DNA of 64,000 bases from Membranipora membranacea (Eukaryota; Bryozoa; Gymnolaemata; Cheilostomatida; Membraniporidae): assembly GCA_914767715.1 (NCBI GenBank), contig OU612072.1:620001-684000 (forward strand). The letters are read 5' to 3'. Positions 34,840 to 47,558 of this stretch are shown here, one piece after another. Position 1 is the first letter of the stretch. Every line of letters begins with the position of its first letter. Position numbers and translations under genes: made by a program. Below the pieces are notes generated by a model. The model made no database searches. It had not been told where the DNA came from and was given only the letters and a program-made list of their open reading frames with translations.

Positions 34840-35060
34840 AGATGTGGATGCGTGACCTATTTCGCTAAATTTGTTAAGGAATTTCTTTCAATACGGAGCA
34901 CTAACAGAACATTGACGCCGAATATCACACAAACTTCAAGGTTGACATTATGTGAGCGTTTTTGGAAAAGCCTCCAGTTTGAGTGGATCAGTTTTTAAAG
35001 AAACTCATCATTGCGGAGGCAAAGAATCAGAGAATAATGTGAAACATAAATGATATTGGG
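34840..35060 (+). repeat. Dispersed repeat family, copy 1
   Basis: Shares the ordered blocks ATGCGTGACCTATTT, GAGGCAAAGAATCAG and AGAGAATAATGTGA with 38235-38475, and is present inverted at 36590-36750. It has no coding content and is likely a non-autonomous element. Confidence 0.65.
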
Positions 35061-35257
35061 TAACGGTTACATAGTGGTTTAACAATAGATTACAATGTGT
35101 TGTGCTTTTAATTTGCTATTGTCACACATTTAAAGCTTAGCAACAGAAAGCTCTATTCATTGGGACATTTTTAGTCTGACCCCCTCCAGACTTTTGCCTC
35201 TCGTCCTTACGCCCCCCCCCCCCCGCCGGGGCGAGAGAAAGTCTGAGAACAATGCAT

Positions 35258-35921
35258 ACTTGCCAACCTGTACGCATAAAGCGTTTATAAACGATTATTT
35301 GACGCTAATTGAGTTTTACACGCAAAACGCTAGCTGTACGCATTTATGGTTTTTCAAACACTTGTTCATCTAATTAGGTTATCAAAAACGCATCTTTAGT
35401 GTTTGCTTCAGCTTACTTGCATAATCTTGACATTGTTGATTAATAGTCAAAACAATGACTAACTCCTTGGTCTAAAACTCTGGTCTTGCCTTCAGAAAAC
35501 CATTGTGTTGATGTTATGTGGACTTTTTACCTGCTCAAGTCTTAAATGAGTCAACTTACAACTTTTATTTAATGAGAGTAACAAAGTTGCCCACCTCCTT
35601 GTTGGGGTGGGATAACTCAGATTTCCTGCCCCAGTGTTTCAAGGGCAACCAGGGTTTCAAATAGCCTGTCTTGCCAAGGCAGGCTAGGTTTCAAACAACT
35701 TTTCATTGATTATTAGCAGATTGCACCTTACACATAGGGACAAAGACAAGTGTTGAGCGAACCACATTCCCACGCTACTATAGTCTGTGTTCTGTGAAAG
35801 AAGCACTTTTCGCATTTTTTTGGGCAATTTCAGGTCATTTAAGGCACCCTGGAGTTTTGTCAGCATTTTTAAGCATTTTGCAAATTTTTGTAAGCATTTT
35901 GGAAAAATTAGGTTGGCAAGT
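35258..35921. mobile_element. TIR-bounded repeat with 12-bp perfect inverted ends
   Basis: Left ACTTGCCAACCT (35258-35269), right AGGTTGGCAAGT (35910-35921). Inside are pieces of the TTAA MITE family and of the 12131-12190 repeat. Both flanks contain GTCTGA and ACAATGCA blocks, which hints at a target duplication, but a clean one could not be fixed. Confidence 0.45.
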
Positions 35922-36589
35922 CTGACAATGCAGGATCTTGCTGGAGTTGTCTGCCCTTGAGTGTTAGAAGTTAATCAAGGGGAGCACTAAAACTGCAATA
36001 TCTATTGATTTCTATTCATGCCACCTACTATATTGCTCCAGGTATGAGAGTTTTCCAGTCAGACTCCGGGAAAAGTAGCCTCATGTTTGGGAAATACCCA
36101 TGAGCAGAGATATTCACTGCCAAGTAGTGAAGAAAATGTCAGCCAGAATTTCTTTCATTTTGAATAAGGGCGGTCATTCATGACATTGACAAAAGGTCAT
36201 ACAATGTGTATTATTGGACCCTGGGCTATACGAAGTAAGATTAATGTAGATGTAATAAGAGGAAAAATACAAGCATATCCTGCAAAGTGCATAGACTAGG
36301 ACATTTTAAATACAGTCACAATTTCGTACATACATTCATCATCTAGCCAATGAGGAAGTGTCATACACTTCAAAGTTACTGAAGCAATAAATTAAATTTG
36401 TGACTAAACTATTTATACTGATAACATATTAAAGAGGAAGTAGTGGGCTGGTAAGAGTAGTAGCTGACTGTGTATCACATAGATTGTCTGCTGGGTGACG
36501 GTAAGCTGAATCTCTAAGTAGTAAGTAGCAGAAAACTCATCGCGTAAAACAGAGTGAGTTAAACAACTATGGATCAATTTTATTCATGT

Positions 36590-36750
36590 ATCAAATTATT
36601 CTCTGATTCTTCAGCTTCGTAATGATGTGCTTCTTTAGAAAATTGGCCCACTCTTAGTGAATTTTATACCTATCGCAGTAGAGGCCTTCCCGAAAACGCT
36701 CACATCAAGCCAGGCTAACGTTTTGTGACGTCAGAGAGCTGTTTGAGTGA
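36590..36750 (-). repeat. Dispersed repeat family, inverted copy 2
   Basis: On the minus strand it carries the same ordered blocks as the copies at 34840 and 38235: a TGACGTCA-type block, the GAAGGCCTC stretch and AGAATCAGAGAATA. Confidence 0.55.
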
Positions 36751-37097
36751 TCAGCCTATTGTAAAATCAAAACAAACAGAGCTATCTTGTATTCAATACA
36801 GCAGAAAATCCATGGTGCTGATTTTCATTTTCCACTATGAGCCTATGCACCCACATCTCAATTGCAACCTCATGGAAGGGCACTGGCATCCCCATCCCCA
36901 AATTTGAGATATGATGGTCTAAAAAGTCAGCTTATTTGTGTGATTTCTGCAAATGTAGGTCAACACAGAGCACCAAACTAAGGCTATATTGTGTAGTAAG
37001 GTATTTTATGAAAGGCCCCCATTTAATACAATACTCCACTGAGATCCACTGGCTAAGTATACAAACTTGGAATTTTATATTACAACGAGCATGGCAG

Positions 37098-37113
37098 TGT
37101 GTGTGTGTGTGTG
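37098..37113. repeat. (GT)n microsatellite
   Basis: A short GT dinucleotide run. No gene is seen from about 36750 to 38030. Confidence 0.8.
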
Positions 37114-38033
37114 TTCGATTGAGAATAAATGACACATACTATAAACTGAGGTAAGACGCAGGTCAGATAATAAAATAATCCAGCGATAGCTGAGTCATTG
37201 GCTGCACAAAGTTAGTGAAAATAAGGCGAAGGGAAAGGAGATCAAGAATTTTTAGACTTTAGCATTCCAATATGTTATAGCTTTAGACTTTAGACAAAGC
37301 TTTAGACATTAACTGTGTTACTGTTCTCATATTCTTGAAACTGACCAGCTTATAGTATGCCTTATGTATAATTATGTGAACTGGACTAAAAACTTTTGGT
37401 GAGGACCTGCTGTTTGCCATCCATTGTATATTTATAATTGAAGATTTTTAATTGATAAAACTTTATCAGCAGACAAAAATTCTATGTGATGATAAAATTT
37501 TAAATAATGTGCTGGGTAGATGGCGAGCCGAGGTATATCCGAAAAATACTGTGCTGCGGCTAACTGTGACAAAGATTCTTGATTTTTTGTAAAAAATGGC
37601 CAGAACACAAAACATCAACCAAGACACAAATTTTTGCTGGTTATGTAAATCAAAATCTATTTGTCATCAATTATTGTAATGTCCATTGAAATATTATTGT
37701 TATTCCGCTTGAGAAACAAGCCTACCTCTGCATGCATATCCTCCATGGTCAGTTCTTGTGAAAAAAACATAATCCTTCACCATCAATTGCCTGCCCTATT
37801 CCCCTAAAATGGACCCAGAAGCTTCATTTTCTGAATCAACAGATTCGTCACTTAGATAACATCAGTTATCTCGCGACATTATTGCCATCAAAATATTTTG
37901 CCCAAAACTAAGGATCGTAAATTTAATAACAAATGTTGAATAATGTTAGACAACTTGATCGTCGCTAATAAACTAACTCTGGCTTTGTGAATTCGGGCTT
38001 GTATCATTCTATGGTCATGTATGTTTATACGAT

Positions 38034-38078
38034 GAGCATATCACAGAGTAAGGATATATCCTTACTCTGTGAGCATAT
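38034..38078. repeat. Perfect 30-bp palindrome flanked by 8-bp direct repeats
   Basis: CACAGAGTAAGGATA meets its exact complement at 38042-38071, and GAGCATAT stands on each side (38034-38041 and 38071-38078, sharing one base). It looks like a transposon reduced to its two terminal repeats with a hAT-sized target duplication. Confidence 0.6.
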
Positions 38079-38234
38079 TTTGCAGTCATCGATGAGGTAA
38101 TTTATATGAGCCGCAATAATGTTTGTTTTGACAGCGATGTGATCATTTATGTGGGGCCAGCCTTGTCAAAGATTATAAAACATTGGCCATGTAGACATAA
38201 CCGCATCCACTAGGATACTGAGTGTAGTCAACAA

Positions 38235-38475
38235 AGATGTTGATGCGTGACCTATTTAGCTAAAGTTGTTGAGGAATTTCTATCAACGCAGCGCACTTAC
38301 AGCTCTGTGACGTCAAATATCACACCCTTTTCAGGGTTAATTTTATGCGAGCATTTTTAGGAAGGCCTCTACTGCAATAACTATATAATGCACTTACAGT
38401 GGACCAATTTTTTAAAAAAACATATCATTACTGAGGTGAAGAATCAGAGAATAATGTGATGCATAAGTAATATTG
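38235..38475 (+). repeat. Dispersed repeat family, copy 3
   Basis: Colinear with 34840-35060 at visibly lower identity, with an insertion of about 25 bp (around CTGCAATAACTATATAATGC). Confidence 0.65.
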
Positions 38476-39305
38476 AACCACCTAGTGGTTTAACCTTATA
38501 TTTATGGCTATGAACTTATTGACAAAATTTGGCGAGTAACTGCTCGCTGCGCCAGTTTGACAATGTTATATTTGGGGCTTTTGTCGAAGCGAGGCTTTAT
38601 TGGCTTTTTTGAACTTGATATTAATACCACCATTGGACAATGCACTAGCAGAGGGGAAAACAGTCTTATATATTTCTGTATGTACATAACCTGCTGTCCT
38701 GATTGTGGAGTTCAAGGCAGCTGCTCTTTCTCACAACTGTATGTTACGAAAATATGGAACCTTAGACCCTCAGACTACTGTAATGATCTTCCGATGGCAT
38801 CACAATTGTTTTAAGATCAGCCATAACTGACTTGCTAACCAAAAACTGCAATGAGAGTTACATGAATGAATCTGAAACAGGAGAAACAAGGGGTTTCCTG
38901 TCCTCATAGAGGGGTGGTTGAGGGCCTACATGCCAATTGGAAGAGTGTGGGAGCAGGCTCCTGTGAGGGGATGTGGGCTTCCTTCACTCAGGGAGGCCTG
39001 AGGGACATGGTTGGAAGGGTGCACCAGGGCATCAATGCACCCTACGAGCCAGTCCGGAAAAGTTTCTGTAGCCCTGAGCCTTTAAACTACACTACTTTCA
39101 TATTTCGATAGCCAAATGTGATCTTGTTCTCTAGCCTGACAAAGAAAAGTAGCACCAAAACATTCCTCATGCATGGATACTCTAAGGGAAGGACATTTTA
39201 CAGTCAATTAAATTATTTTAGATGAAAGATGACTTTCTATTTCTAAAAGATGACAACAAACAACTAACCAATCCTATTTAACTGGCTTTATTATTGATTA
39301 AGGAT

Positions 39306-40630
39306 TTAGACAACAATTAAAAAAATACATTGCTGATCTTTCTTATAAGGTTGAAAGTGTTCAATAAATGAGAGAGCTGAGAAAAACGCATGGTGTATAA
39401 AAATGTATCTCAGTGATAAAAACAACAGAGCAACAATAGAAATATTGGGCAGTATTATTGAAGTCGCGCCAGAATAGAAGATGGGAAATTTCGACCTGAG
39501 CACTGTTCTTGATGTTGGTTTGGTGACTGTTTTCAGGCGGGTTGATCGACGTGTGGTATTTGCCGGTGTGTAACTCATGAATAGATCACGCAGGCAGTGT
39601 TTGTGTTTATCATTTGGTGCCATTTGGTCTTGTGTTGCCTATGTACTGTTTGCTGGTATGGTCCGGTAGCTCGAGGATTTGTGTCATTTTGTTACGGCTG
39701 ACACTCTCCTCATAATGTGTGCTTTGAAGGTCTAACACTTTGAGGTCTAGATTTTCTATCCTCTCTAATTGTTGCTGCTGTTCGTTGGATAGCATGGAAA
39801 ACCATGATGGACCGGCGTACATGATGATAGGTTGGATACACGATATACAAAACTGTTTCATGGCATTCATAGGAAGCCTAGAGCGTTTAAAATCGATCAG
39901 CGTATAAATTAATGGGCATGTTTTTTTTTACTATGTGTTCGATATGGGTTTTGAAATCATATTACAATTGTCTATAACCAAACCTAGAAACCTCGCATCC
40001 TGAACATTCTGAATTGTCTTCCTGTTCATGGTGAATGAGCTAGGGGGAAGGAGCGCAACAATAAGAAATGTTTAAGAGGTGCATGATCATTGATTTCTTT
40101 GCATTAGCTAGCATATTGTGATTATCACACCAGTTGGTAATGTCTTCTATAGCACATAGCAGATCTGAGTCAGCAGTATTGGCGACCTTGGGTGAGGTCA
40201 TCCGCATATTTCACAATGGTCCCTTGACAGTGAGTCGATGTACAGTTACAGCCAGAAAATTGGCCCAAGGAGGGTGACCTGAGGTGTTCCGTTTGTTTTG
40301 GAGGTTCGGCTGATGGAGTTGCCTAACCTTACTTTGTGCTCTCTGCCATTCAGGAAGTTATGCACAATAAACATTAGTTTTTTGAAAACTCTTCTCGATG
40401 CAAGAATCTCTTTTACTTCCGTTTTGTCCATTCTGTCAAAAACCTTCGATATGTCCAGGAAAGCTGTAGGAACAGTGTGACAGTTCTTTTCATCTAGCAT
40501 TTCTGTCCATTTGTTTATCGAGGCCAAAATAGCATCTGTTGTGCATTTTCCTTTGTGATACGCATGCTGACGGTCACCTATTGTAGGGAGAACACTTTTT
40601 GCAAGGGAAACATTTGGTATGAGGTTATTT
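39306..40630 (-). pseudogene. LINE reverse transcriptase remnant
   Basis: Minus-strand motifs in order: AFLDISKVFDRMDKTEV, FLNGREHKVRLG, TNGTPQVTLLGPIF (40246-40527), then after stops the thumb and C-terminus CISCIQPIIMYAGPSW (39610-39870) and CLRDLFMSYTPANTTRRS (39306-39623). The YADD box is degraded (the region at about 40195-40245 still suggests VKYADDLT). A typical 5'-truncated, frame-broken LINE. Confidence 0.75.
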
Positions 40631-41440
40631 TAGAATGATGCATCTTTCATACCACCTCTTCAGGCTTCAGCATAGTAAAACTGTAATGCAATACTGTGGA
40701 ATATTCTATAGCAGAATTTTAGTCTCAAAAGTTGTTGAAGAATAGTGAGGTTAGCATAGTTAGAGGTGAGTGGGTCCAGGACAGGTGAAAACTGAAGTAG
40801 GTACCCAAAAAAATTATTCAGAGGGGGAGTTAATAGAACTTGGTTCCGAGTGGATTCTAGTGTAAAATCTGTGTGAAAATGTCTCATTTGCTATTCCCTG
40901 CAGGCTGCATTGCGGCAACCAAAAGAAGTCTTTAGCTTAAGTTTAGGTTGAAAACCTTTTGAGTTCAAAATGTACATTACACAGGGCCGTAGTTTAGAAA
41001 AAAATGCTAGGGGAGACAAAAGTGAGAGGCTTATCCGAATCAGCACCAGGAGGGGTGCTGTAAGCTCCACTCAAAGCAATTTAAGGCATATAATTAGCAA
41101 ATGGAATTTCCAGAGGAGCTGATTCTGACATAGATTACTCAATTATTGTGTTTTTATGTCACTATATTTAGCTTTCTAGGGGAGGCAGTGCCTCTCTGCC
41201 TCCCCTAGAACTACTGATCTGTTACACCTCACTGAATGTTAACAAACAAATTTTGATGAAATTAGGATTTACTTTTGCTCAATTGTATTTGGTGTTTTCT
41301 TCAATTTTGTAGTAGCATTGGTGTTATCATCAATTGTGTAGTAGTAGAAGAACTCCCATGAATATGACATTGTTAAACCAGTGAATACCAAAACTTTTTT
41401 TCAATTGACACGCTTTACTCCAGAAATTTGTTTCAAATAT
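40631..41440. other. No gene; includes a 15-bp-stem hairpin
   Basis: A perfect inverted repeat, TTCTAGGGGAGGCAG at 41174-41188 and its complement at 41196-41210 with a 7-base loop, lies near one end of a stretch that opens with CAGGGCCGTAG (40983). That start resembles the hAT terminus at 49040, so a decayed hAT element is possible. No 8-bp target duplication was found. Confidence 0.4.
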
Positions 41441-42330
41441 CTATAAAATAATTCTGACAGTAAGGCAACTGGTCATGATGGTTTATATGTTCGGGTTTTG
41501 AAGAAACAAGGCCTTACATGCGAAATTGTAACAAATTAACATCCATCTAATTATCGCCCTATATCAAAACTCTCTGTGCTATCTAAAATTTTTAGGCTAT
41601 CAAAATCTGATAACTTTGATACACTTAATGATTTATGTGATACTGATCTTCACTTGATAGAAAGTTGGTGTAGAAATATTAGAACTTGGTTAAACATAAA
41701 CAAATCTCACTTATGCTTGTACAACCCTCTCACAGAGCCACATCTCAAGATTTAGATCTAGAAATTAACAAGAAAAACTTAATTGAAATGTTAAGACCAA
41801 ACCCCTTGGTTTTACTTTGAATGACTCATTGACATGGGATGATCATGTAGACCAGATTTGTAGGTCATTCTTAGACGGTAAATTATCTCTTAACTTTTAT
41901 TTCCAGTATGTATTTTATCATACGATATAATGGCTATGTATATAGCAACCTATCACCAGGAAATATATTTGTAAGAGTATACTTGCTCCAAAAGAGGACT
42001 TTCCGCATAATAGCAAATGTCATCAACACCCTGTATCATCTAATCCATACAAGAGATTACATACATCTCTTGGTCTGATTCCTTTTCTTCTCCTTGCTAA
42101 CCATTTCACATGTAGTTGTGATTTTCAAATTTTGCATTGGATGATACCTGGTTTCCTTCTTGAAGGATTTCTTACACCTAGCTTACAAACTTTTTTAAGA
42201 GACAAACATCTATCATCATCACAGCGATTAAATTAGACAAAAATTTACTGCAACTTTTAACACCTTACCAATACAGATATGGTCAGCATAGTTAATTGAT
42301 CTCTCAACTCACATATTAATTCATGGCACT
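41440..42330 (+). pseudogene. LINE reverse transcriptase remnant
   Basis: KATGHDGLYVRVLKK and HPSNYRPISKLSVLSKIF, then a jump past the catalytic core to CRNIRTWLNINKSHLCLYNP and C-terminal scraps. An internal deletion removed the YADD region. Confidence 0.7.
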
Positions 42331-42403
42331 TTATATTTCAATGAACAATCTGTAATTAATAATCTTCCAGCCTTACAGTATTAAAAGAAGCAAAACAAAT
42401 ACA

Positions 42404-42985
42404 ATAAAGTATAGTAAGTACAGCGAAGTACAGTAAGTGCAGTAAGTACAGTAAGTGCAGTAACTACAGTAAGTACAGTAAGTACAGCAAAGTACAGTTA
42501 CTACAGTAAGTAAAGTAAGTACAGCAAAGTACAGTAAGTGCAGTTAGTACAGTAAGTACAGTAAGTACAGTAACTACAGTAAGTACAGTAAGTACAGTAA
42601 GTACAGTAACTACAGTAACTGCAGTAAGTACAGTAACTACAGTAAGTACAGTAAGTACAGTAACTAAAGTAAGTACAGTAAGTACAGTAACTACAGTAAC
42701 TGCAGTAAGTACAGTAACTACAGTAAGTACAGTAAGTACAGTAACTAAAGTAAGTACAGTAAATACAGTAACTTAAGTAAGTACAGTAAGTACAGTGACT
42801 ACAGTAAGCGCAGTATATACAGCAACTAAAGTAAGTACAGTAACTACAGTAAGTACAGTAAGTACAGTAACTACAATAGCTACAATAGCTACAGTAAGTA
42901 CAGTGACTACAGTAAGCACAGTAAGTACAGTAACTACAGTTAGGGAAAGTATTGTAAGTACAGTAAAGGAACTAATTGCAGTATT
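42404..42985. repeat. Minisatellite of AGTACAGTA / ACTACAGTA units
   Basis: About 580 bp of 9-base units varying between AGTACAGTA, ACTACAGTA and AGTGCAGTA, with some higher-order alternation. Because 9 is a multiple of 3, open frames such as TVSTVSTV arise by repetition alone and are not genes. Confidence 0.9.
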
Positions 42986-45175
42986 GCACAAGTTATTCCG
43001 TAGCTTTGGGTATTCCAGGTTGGAGCCAGAATATTGCACTGGGAGACTTTATTGTAATGAAACTTAAGCGCTTTGATTTATTAATAGAATAGCCTAAAAA
43101 ACAAAACCGATTGCCTCAGAGAGTGCGTTTGACATATAGTTTGAGTTAGAGAAGCTAATCGATTTCAAACATGCAATATGTGTGGACAGCCCTGGAAATC
43201 AAATATAAATTGAATGACATTGATGGAAATTGATAAACTTGCATGTACGTTGCTAAAAAATAGACGGACATAGGAAGGATAGCAAAAATATGGACAGTAA
43301 CGAACAAAAAAACTTGTCCAATGTTGCCCGATGGATGGACAGAAATGGATTGACAAAATCAACAGATGGACAGGAATGGGCATGGAATGCCCAAGTTTGC
43401 CTAATGGACAGACAAGGACGGTCTAGATATAAAGATGGACGGGAACGGGCATGATTGATTTGTCCGCCATACATCTCTGGTGCCAGGGCTCTTAAACCTT
43501 TGGGCAATACATGACAACCTGGTTGATATTAGAATCTTTCTGTGCTAACAAGGTTTGGATTTCCCGAATGACTGTGTTATAGAAGAATAGAGTAGTGTGT
43601 AATTCACCTGTCAGTCAGAGCCTTATAAACTCGTTATGCAGTATTTAGGGGCAAGAACTTTTTTCCCTTTAAATGTAACAAATGGGCTTTCACAATATTT
43701 ATTACGTTGAAGAAGTAATATGTGCAAGTTATGGCTGTCACATCGGCAACAAATATAGCAGATTAGGTCTATCAATTTCAAATTCATCTCAGAATAAATG
43801 CTTACTCAGAATTTTAATTCTATCAATGATTGACAGATGTGTGTTCGAGCCCCTAGCAGGTAGCACATAGCGTCATTTCTATAGTTTGGTATATTTCACC
43901 AAAATAATATGTTGAGCCACCTATAAATTTTGTGGCGTCTTCACAAACCAGATACTGTGATGATACATTAATCTATAAAGGATTTGCCAGTTAACTGATA
44001 AGGGATGATAACTCCTACAATTATTTACCAAGTTTAGTGGACAATTATTACCATCATTCATTTACCTATGTATTCCTTGAACAATGTTTGCTCATTCATG
44101 TTACATTGAGCCTTCTCTGTATTAATGGCAACCCTCACAACTAACGAAAGCTTTGCAGTTACTAATTTATGGATAAAATTTCATTGGTTTAATATTATAA
44201 TTAATCTTCGCTTTTCAACAAGTTCATTATGGTTATGATACCATGGTTGTCCGACATAATACAATTATAAGCATTCTGACAGAGGGGGCAACTCCTAATA
44301 TGTTTGGTACCGATGTTATGTATTAGTCATAACATGTAGCATAGGGTCTTCCCACAGTAAAAACCTGTCTTTTCTGAGTGTGGTCTGCATAACATTGGTG
44401 CCTCATCCATTAAACCAATGCGCCAAAAAAAAAGCTAATAACCAATTCATAAAAAGATCAAATTTCCTTTGGTGCACAACGCCACAGGATCCAGGAATTG
44501 TCCCTCATGGGTGCTCCTGAGGTGTCTTGTAAACATTATTCAGTTGACAGTCCAATATGAACCATTGTATCTGCGCCTCATCAATCTAAAAAGTCCTCCT
44601 GAAAGACTCTTATCCTGCCCTTTATTTAAATAGCACAACGGCATGACATGACATCATGCTGAAGCCAATTTTTCCGGAATCAGTAGTTGATTAGGATTCC
44701 AACGATGTATGAAATGTCCAAATTGGACAACGTTGGTATCATAACTTTATGCTGATGACAGATATAAGCGGCAGTAATTAAGTCCATTTCTACAAACTAC
44801 CGGTTTTGTCGAAGGGGGGGAGGGAGCAAGGGTTTTGGGGGCTCAAACCAATGAAATTTGCAACCTTTTTTTGATATTTTGTAGCAGGACATTGTAATTT
44901 GGTGCGGTATGAGGTCTTTGTCGCTGATATTTGGAGTTATTGTTGCATTAACTGTGACACAAAAGGTTCTGTCACAAGGTTTGTATTCTAATCTGATGCT
45001 ACGATACTGCAAATAATTTAAAATCCACAGATCTGTTGAGCATAAATTAGGCGTTTTAACTATATTATTTGGCGCTTGTAAGAATAAATTTAGAATTTTT
45101 AGAATTAGCTGATACATGCTATTTTATTCAATGCTTGTCTATAAGGAAGTTTTCCGGGCTGCCCTACAAGGATTC
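42986..45175. other. No gene seen
   Basis: Short open frames only. The stretch at 43260-43460 contains several imperfect GATGGACAG-type units, a weak tandem repeat. Confidence 0.4.
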
Positions 45176-45840
45176 TCACTTATCTTTGCTCTGTCCTGTA
45201 CAGGAAGCGGATGCCTGCTGGAGGCTCAGTCCAATACAATTTCTTGATCTAATCCTGTCCTGAGTATCCTCTTCACTGAGGGAACAGTATTGGAGATCCT
45301 TCCTTATTGTGTCCTCCAACCTATACTTCGGACATCCTCGATTTCTCATTTTCATGACTGACATATCATGTACTCTTCTGATCTCAGCATCTCTTTCCCT
45401 CTTCTGCACACATGACCACTGCGACCTTCTTCTTCTCATTTGCCTTATGCTAGGTTTGTTTTGTGTTATTCAAGACTGATTCGAAAGGAGTGTTGCAACT
45501 ATCTCATTCACAGACACTTTGTCTTCCCCGTCGCTGGGCCTGGATGTGGCCCAAATTCCACTATAACCTTCTCTGTCTCTTCTGCATTTGTTGTGGAGTG
45601 TTAATGTTCATATCCTTGATGATATCAATGAAGTCCTCTCACATGGTGCTTCATCAGGCTCTGATCTGCTTTTTGAACTCGTCATAATCTCTCTCTCCCC
45701 AAGTCTGAGGGATTGACTGAGGGGGCCTTCTACCTCAGAAGCTGAGAAAATCACCTTTCTGCCTGCTGGAAAATTTTGCTTTTTCCGCTGAAACATGATG
45801 TTATCCATTCTGTATTCTGTATCCTTCAATTTTATGAATC
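45176..45840 (-). pseudogene. RTE-type LINE 3' remnant
   Basis: The frame 45176-45439 carries the RTE C-terminal pattern RGCPKYRLEDTIRKDL and EEDTQDRIRSRN. 45608-45829 is an upstream piece out of register. Only the 3' end is present. Confidence 0.6.
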
Positions 45841-46004
45841 ATGAAGATAGTAGTGCTCAAAATTCATTCTCTTAGAAGTTTGTCTACTTTTTGGTCAAAT
45901 CCTTTTTTTCTCAGATTCGGCATCTGCATTGTTGACAACTTGAAGACACAAGTTTTTGAAAGCATTTAAGGTTCAGAAAGTCCCAACTTTATGTATGTGT
46001 GTGT

Positions 46005-46550
46005 GTATGTATGTATGTATGTATGTATGTATGTATGTATGTATGTATGTATGTATGTATGTATGTATGTATGTATGTATGTATGTATGTATGTATGTAT
46101 GTATGTATGTATGTATGTATGTATGTATGTATGTATGTATGTATGTATGTATGTATGTATGTATGTATGTATGTATGTATGTATGTATGTATGTATGTAT
46201 GTATGTATGTATGTATGTATGTATGTATGTATGTATGTATGTATGTATGTATGTATGTATGTATGTATGTATGTATGTATGTATGTATGTATGTATGTAT
46301 GTATGTATGTATGTATGTATGTATGTATGTATGTATGTATGTATGTATGTATGTATGTATGTATGTATGTATGTATGTATGTATGTATGTATGTATGTAT
46401 GTATGTATGTATGTATGTATGTATGTATGTATGTATGTATGTATGTATGTATGTATGTATGTATGTATGTATGTATGTATGTATGTATGTATGTATGTAT
46501 GTATGTATGTATGTATGTATGTATGTATGTATGTATGTATGTATGTATGT
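46005..46550. repeat. Long uninterrupted (GTAT)n microsatellite
   Basis: About 136 perfect copies of GTAT with a short GT-rich lead-in. All three plus-strand frames are open as repeating MYVC, an artefact of a 4-base unit without stop codons on that strand. The exact copy number is a likely assembly uncertainty. Confidence 0.95.
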
Positions 46551-46673
46551 TTAGTTTATTTTTGGTCTCAATCTCTGAGAAATAAAACTGTCTCTGTAGG
46601 GTGCTCTGTAAAAATTATTAAAACTGTTGATTCTGTAAAAATAAATAGAATGATAAGACCATAAAAAATACTA

Positions 46674-47306
46674 TTACTTTTTGAAGACACTATTTAGGTA
46701 TTTGATACATTCTGCTCTAAAACATTTGGCACGGATCTGCACGCGGAACTTGACTGATTGATATCTGCTTGACGGCAGCTGGTTAAGACGGAGTAGTGGT
46801 TCATCTTCGGTGGCAATCATACGGAGGCTCTTTACTTTCAGTATATTAGAGTAAAGGTCGTCTACGGGTGTGAACGTAAGTTCGCCTGATAGGTAACCTG
46901 CAGTTCTTATCACAGATTGTAACTTTTTCTTAGAGTCTGCGCTCAGATGACTATATAGCACAACCAGGTGGTAGGTGATTACTGACTCTATGAAGGACTT
47001 GTAGCAGGTCGTTATTAGTTTCTCAGTGACACCGAGATGGTATAGCTTGGCGATTATATGTAGCCTTTGGCGAGCTTTCGCTGTAGTTTTCAAGGTGTTC
47101 AGAGTAAAATACAGTTTGTTGGTAATAATGGTGCCTAAGTATGTAAATTGTTCTACCTGCTCAATTGAAGTATCGTTTACAAGCAGTTGTGGGTAGCTTG
47201 GATTATCCCTTGCATTGCACATGACCATTTCTTTTGTTTTCTTTGCATTGAGTATTAGGTCATTATCCGTGCACCATGAGTTGATGGTATTTAGTCATTG
47301 TTTGAA
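46674..47306 (-). pseudogene. LINE polymerase C-terminus, split by an LTR element
   Basis: The frame 46674-47228 carries thumb and C-terminal motifs (IEQVEQFTYLGTIITN, CYKSFIESVITYH, RIRAK-type end) of a CR1/Rex-type LINE, preceded by TDNDLILNAKKTKEM. The upstream part, with the GSPQGCVVS and KYADDTV motifs, is at 51572-51738 on the other side of the LTR element. A frameshift also separates the halves. Confidence 0.8.
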
Positions 47307-47311
47307 GTTCA

Positions 47312-47558
47312 TGTTGCGAAGTTGGGTTCTATCAGGATGGCAAGATATAAAGCAGTCCACTCACCATGAAAGTCAGTAGACAAGTGCTCATGTGTGTCTC
47401 TTCAATCAAGGTCACGGTCAAGTCAGTCTCTGTCATATATAGGCCAGGGCAGCTGATGATAACTCCTTAGTATGTACAGAGAGGACAACTCCAAGATACA
47501 TGTAGAAAGTACATGTATGACAACATGACAACAAACCTTATGATAGGACTACTCCACA
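47312..47558 (-). repeat. LTR (3') of the gag-only element
   Basis: Starts TGTTGCGAAG and ends CTCCACA on the plus strand. 247 bp, same length as the copy at 51320. Confidence 0.9.

Noticed and set aside
38866-39111. 81-codon plus-strand open frame with Gly and Trp
   Set aside because: No recognisable domain, no splice or start context, and it lies among LINE remains.
40983-41222. Small hAT element starting CAGGGCCGTAG
   Set aside because: The start matches a hAT end and an inverted block exists at the right, but only a 5-base flank match (TTACA) was found instead of 8.
42404-42985. CRISPR-like array
   Set aside because: Units are contiguous 9-mers without spacers, and the genome is animal.
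42773-43067. Open frames on both strands reading TVSTVSTV or VLTVLTV
   Set aside because: Products of the 9-bp minisatellite, with no splice or motif support.
45956-46664. Three long plus-strand open frames of repeating MYVC
   Set aside because: They are the (GTAT)n microsatellite read in each frame; a 4-base unit without stops stays open by itself.
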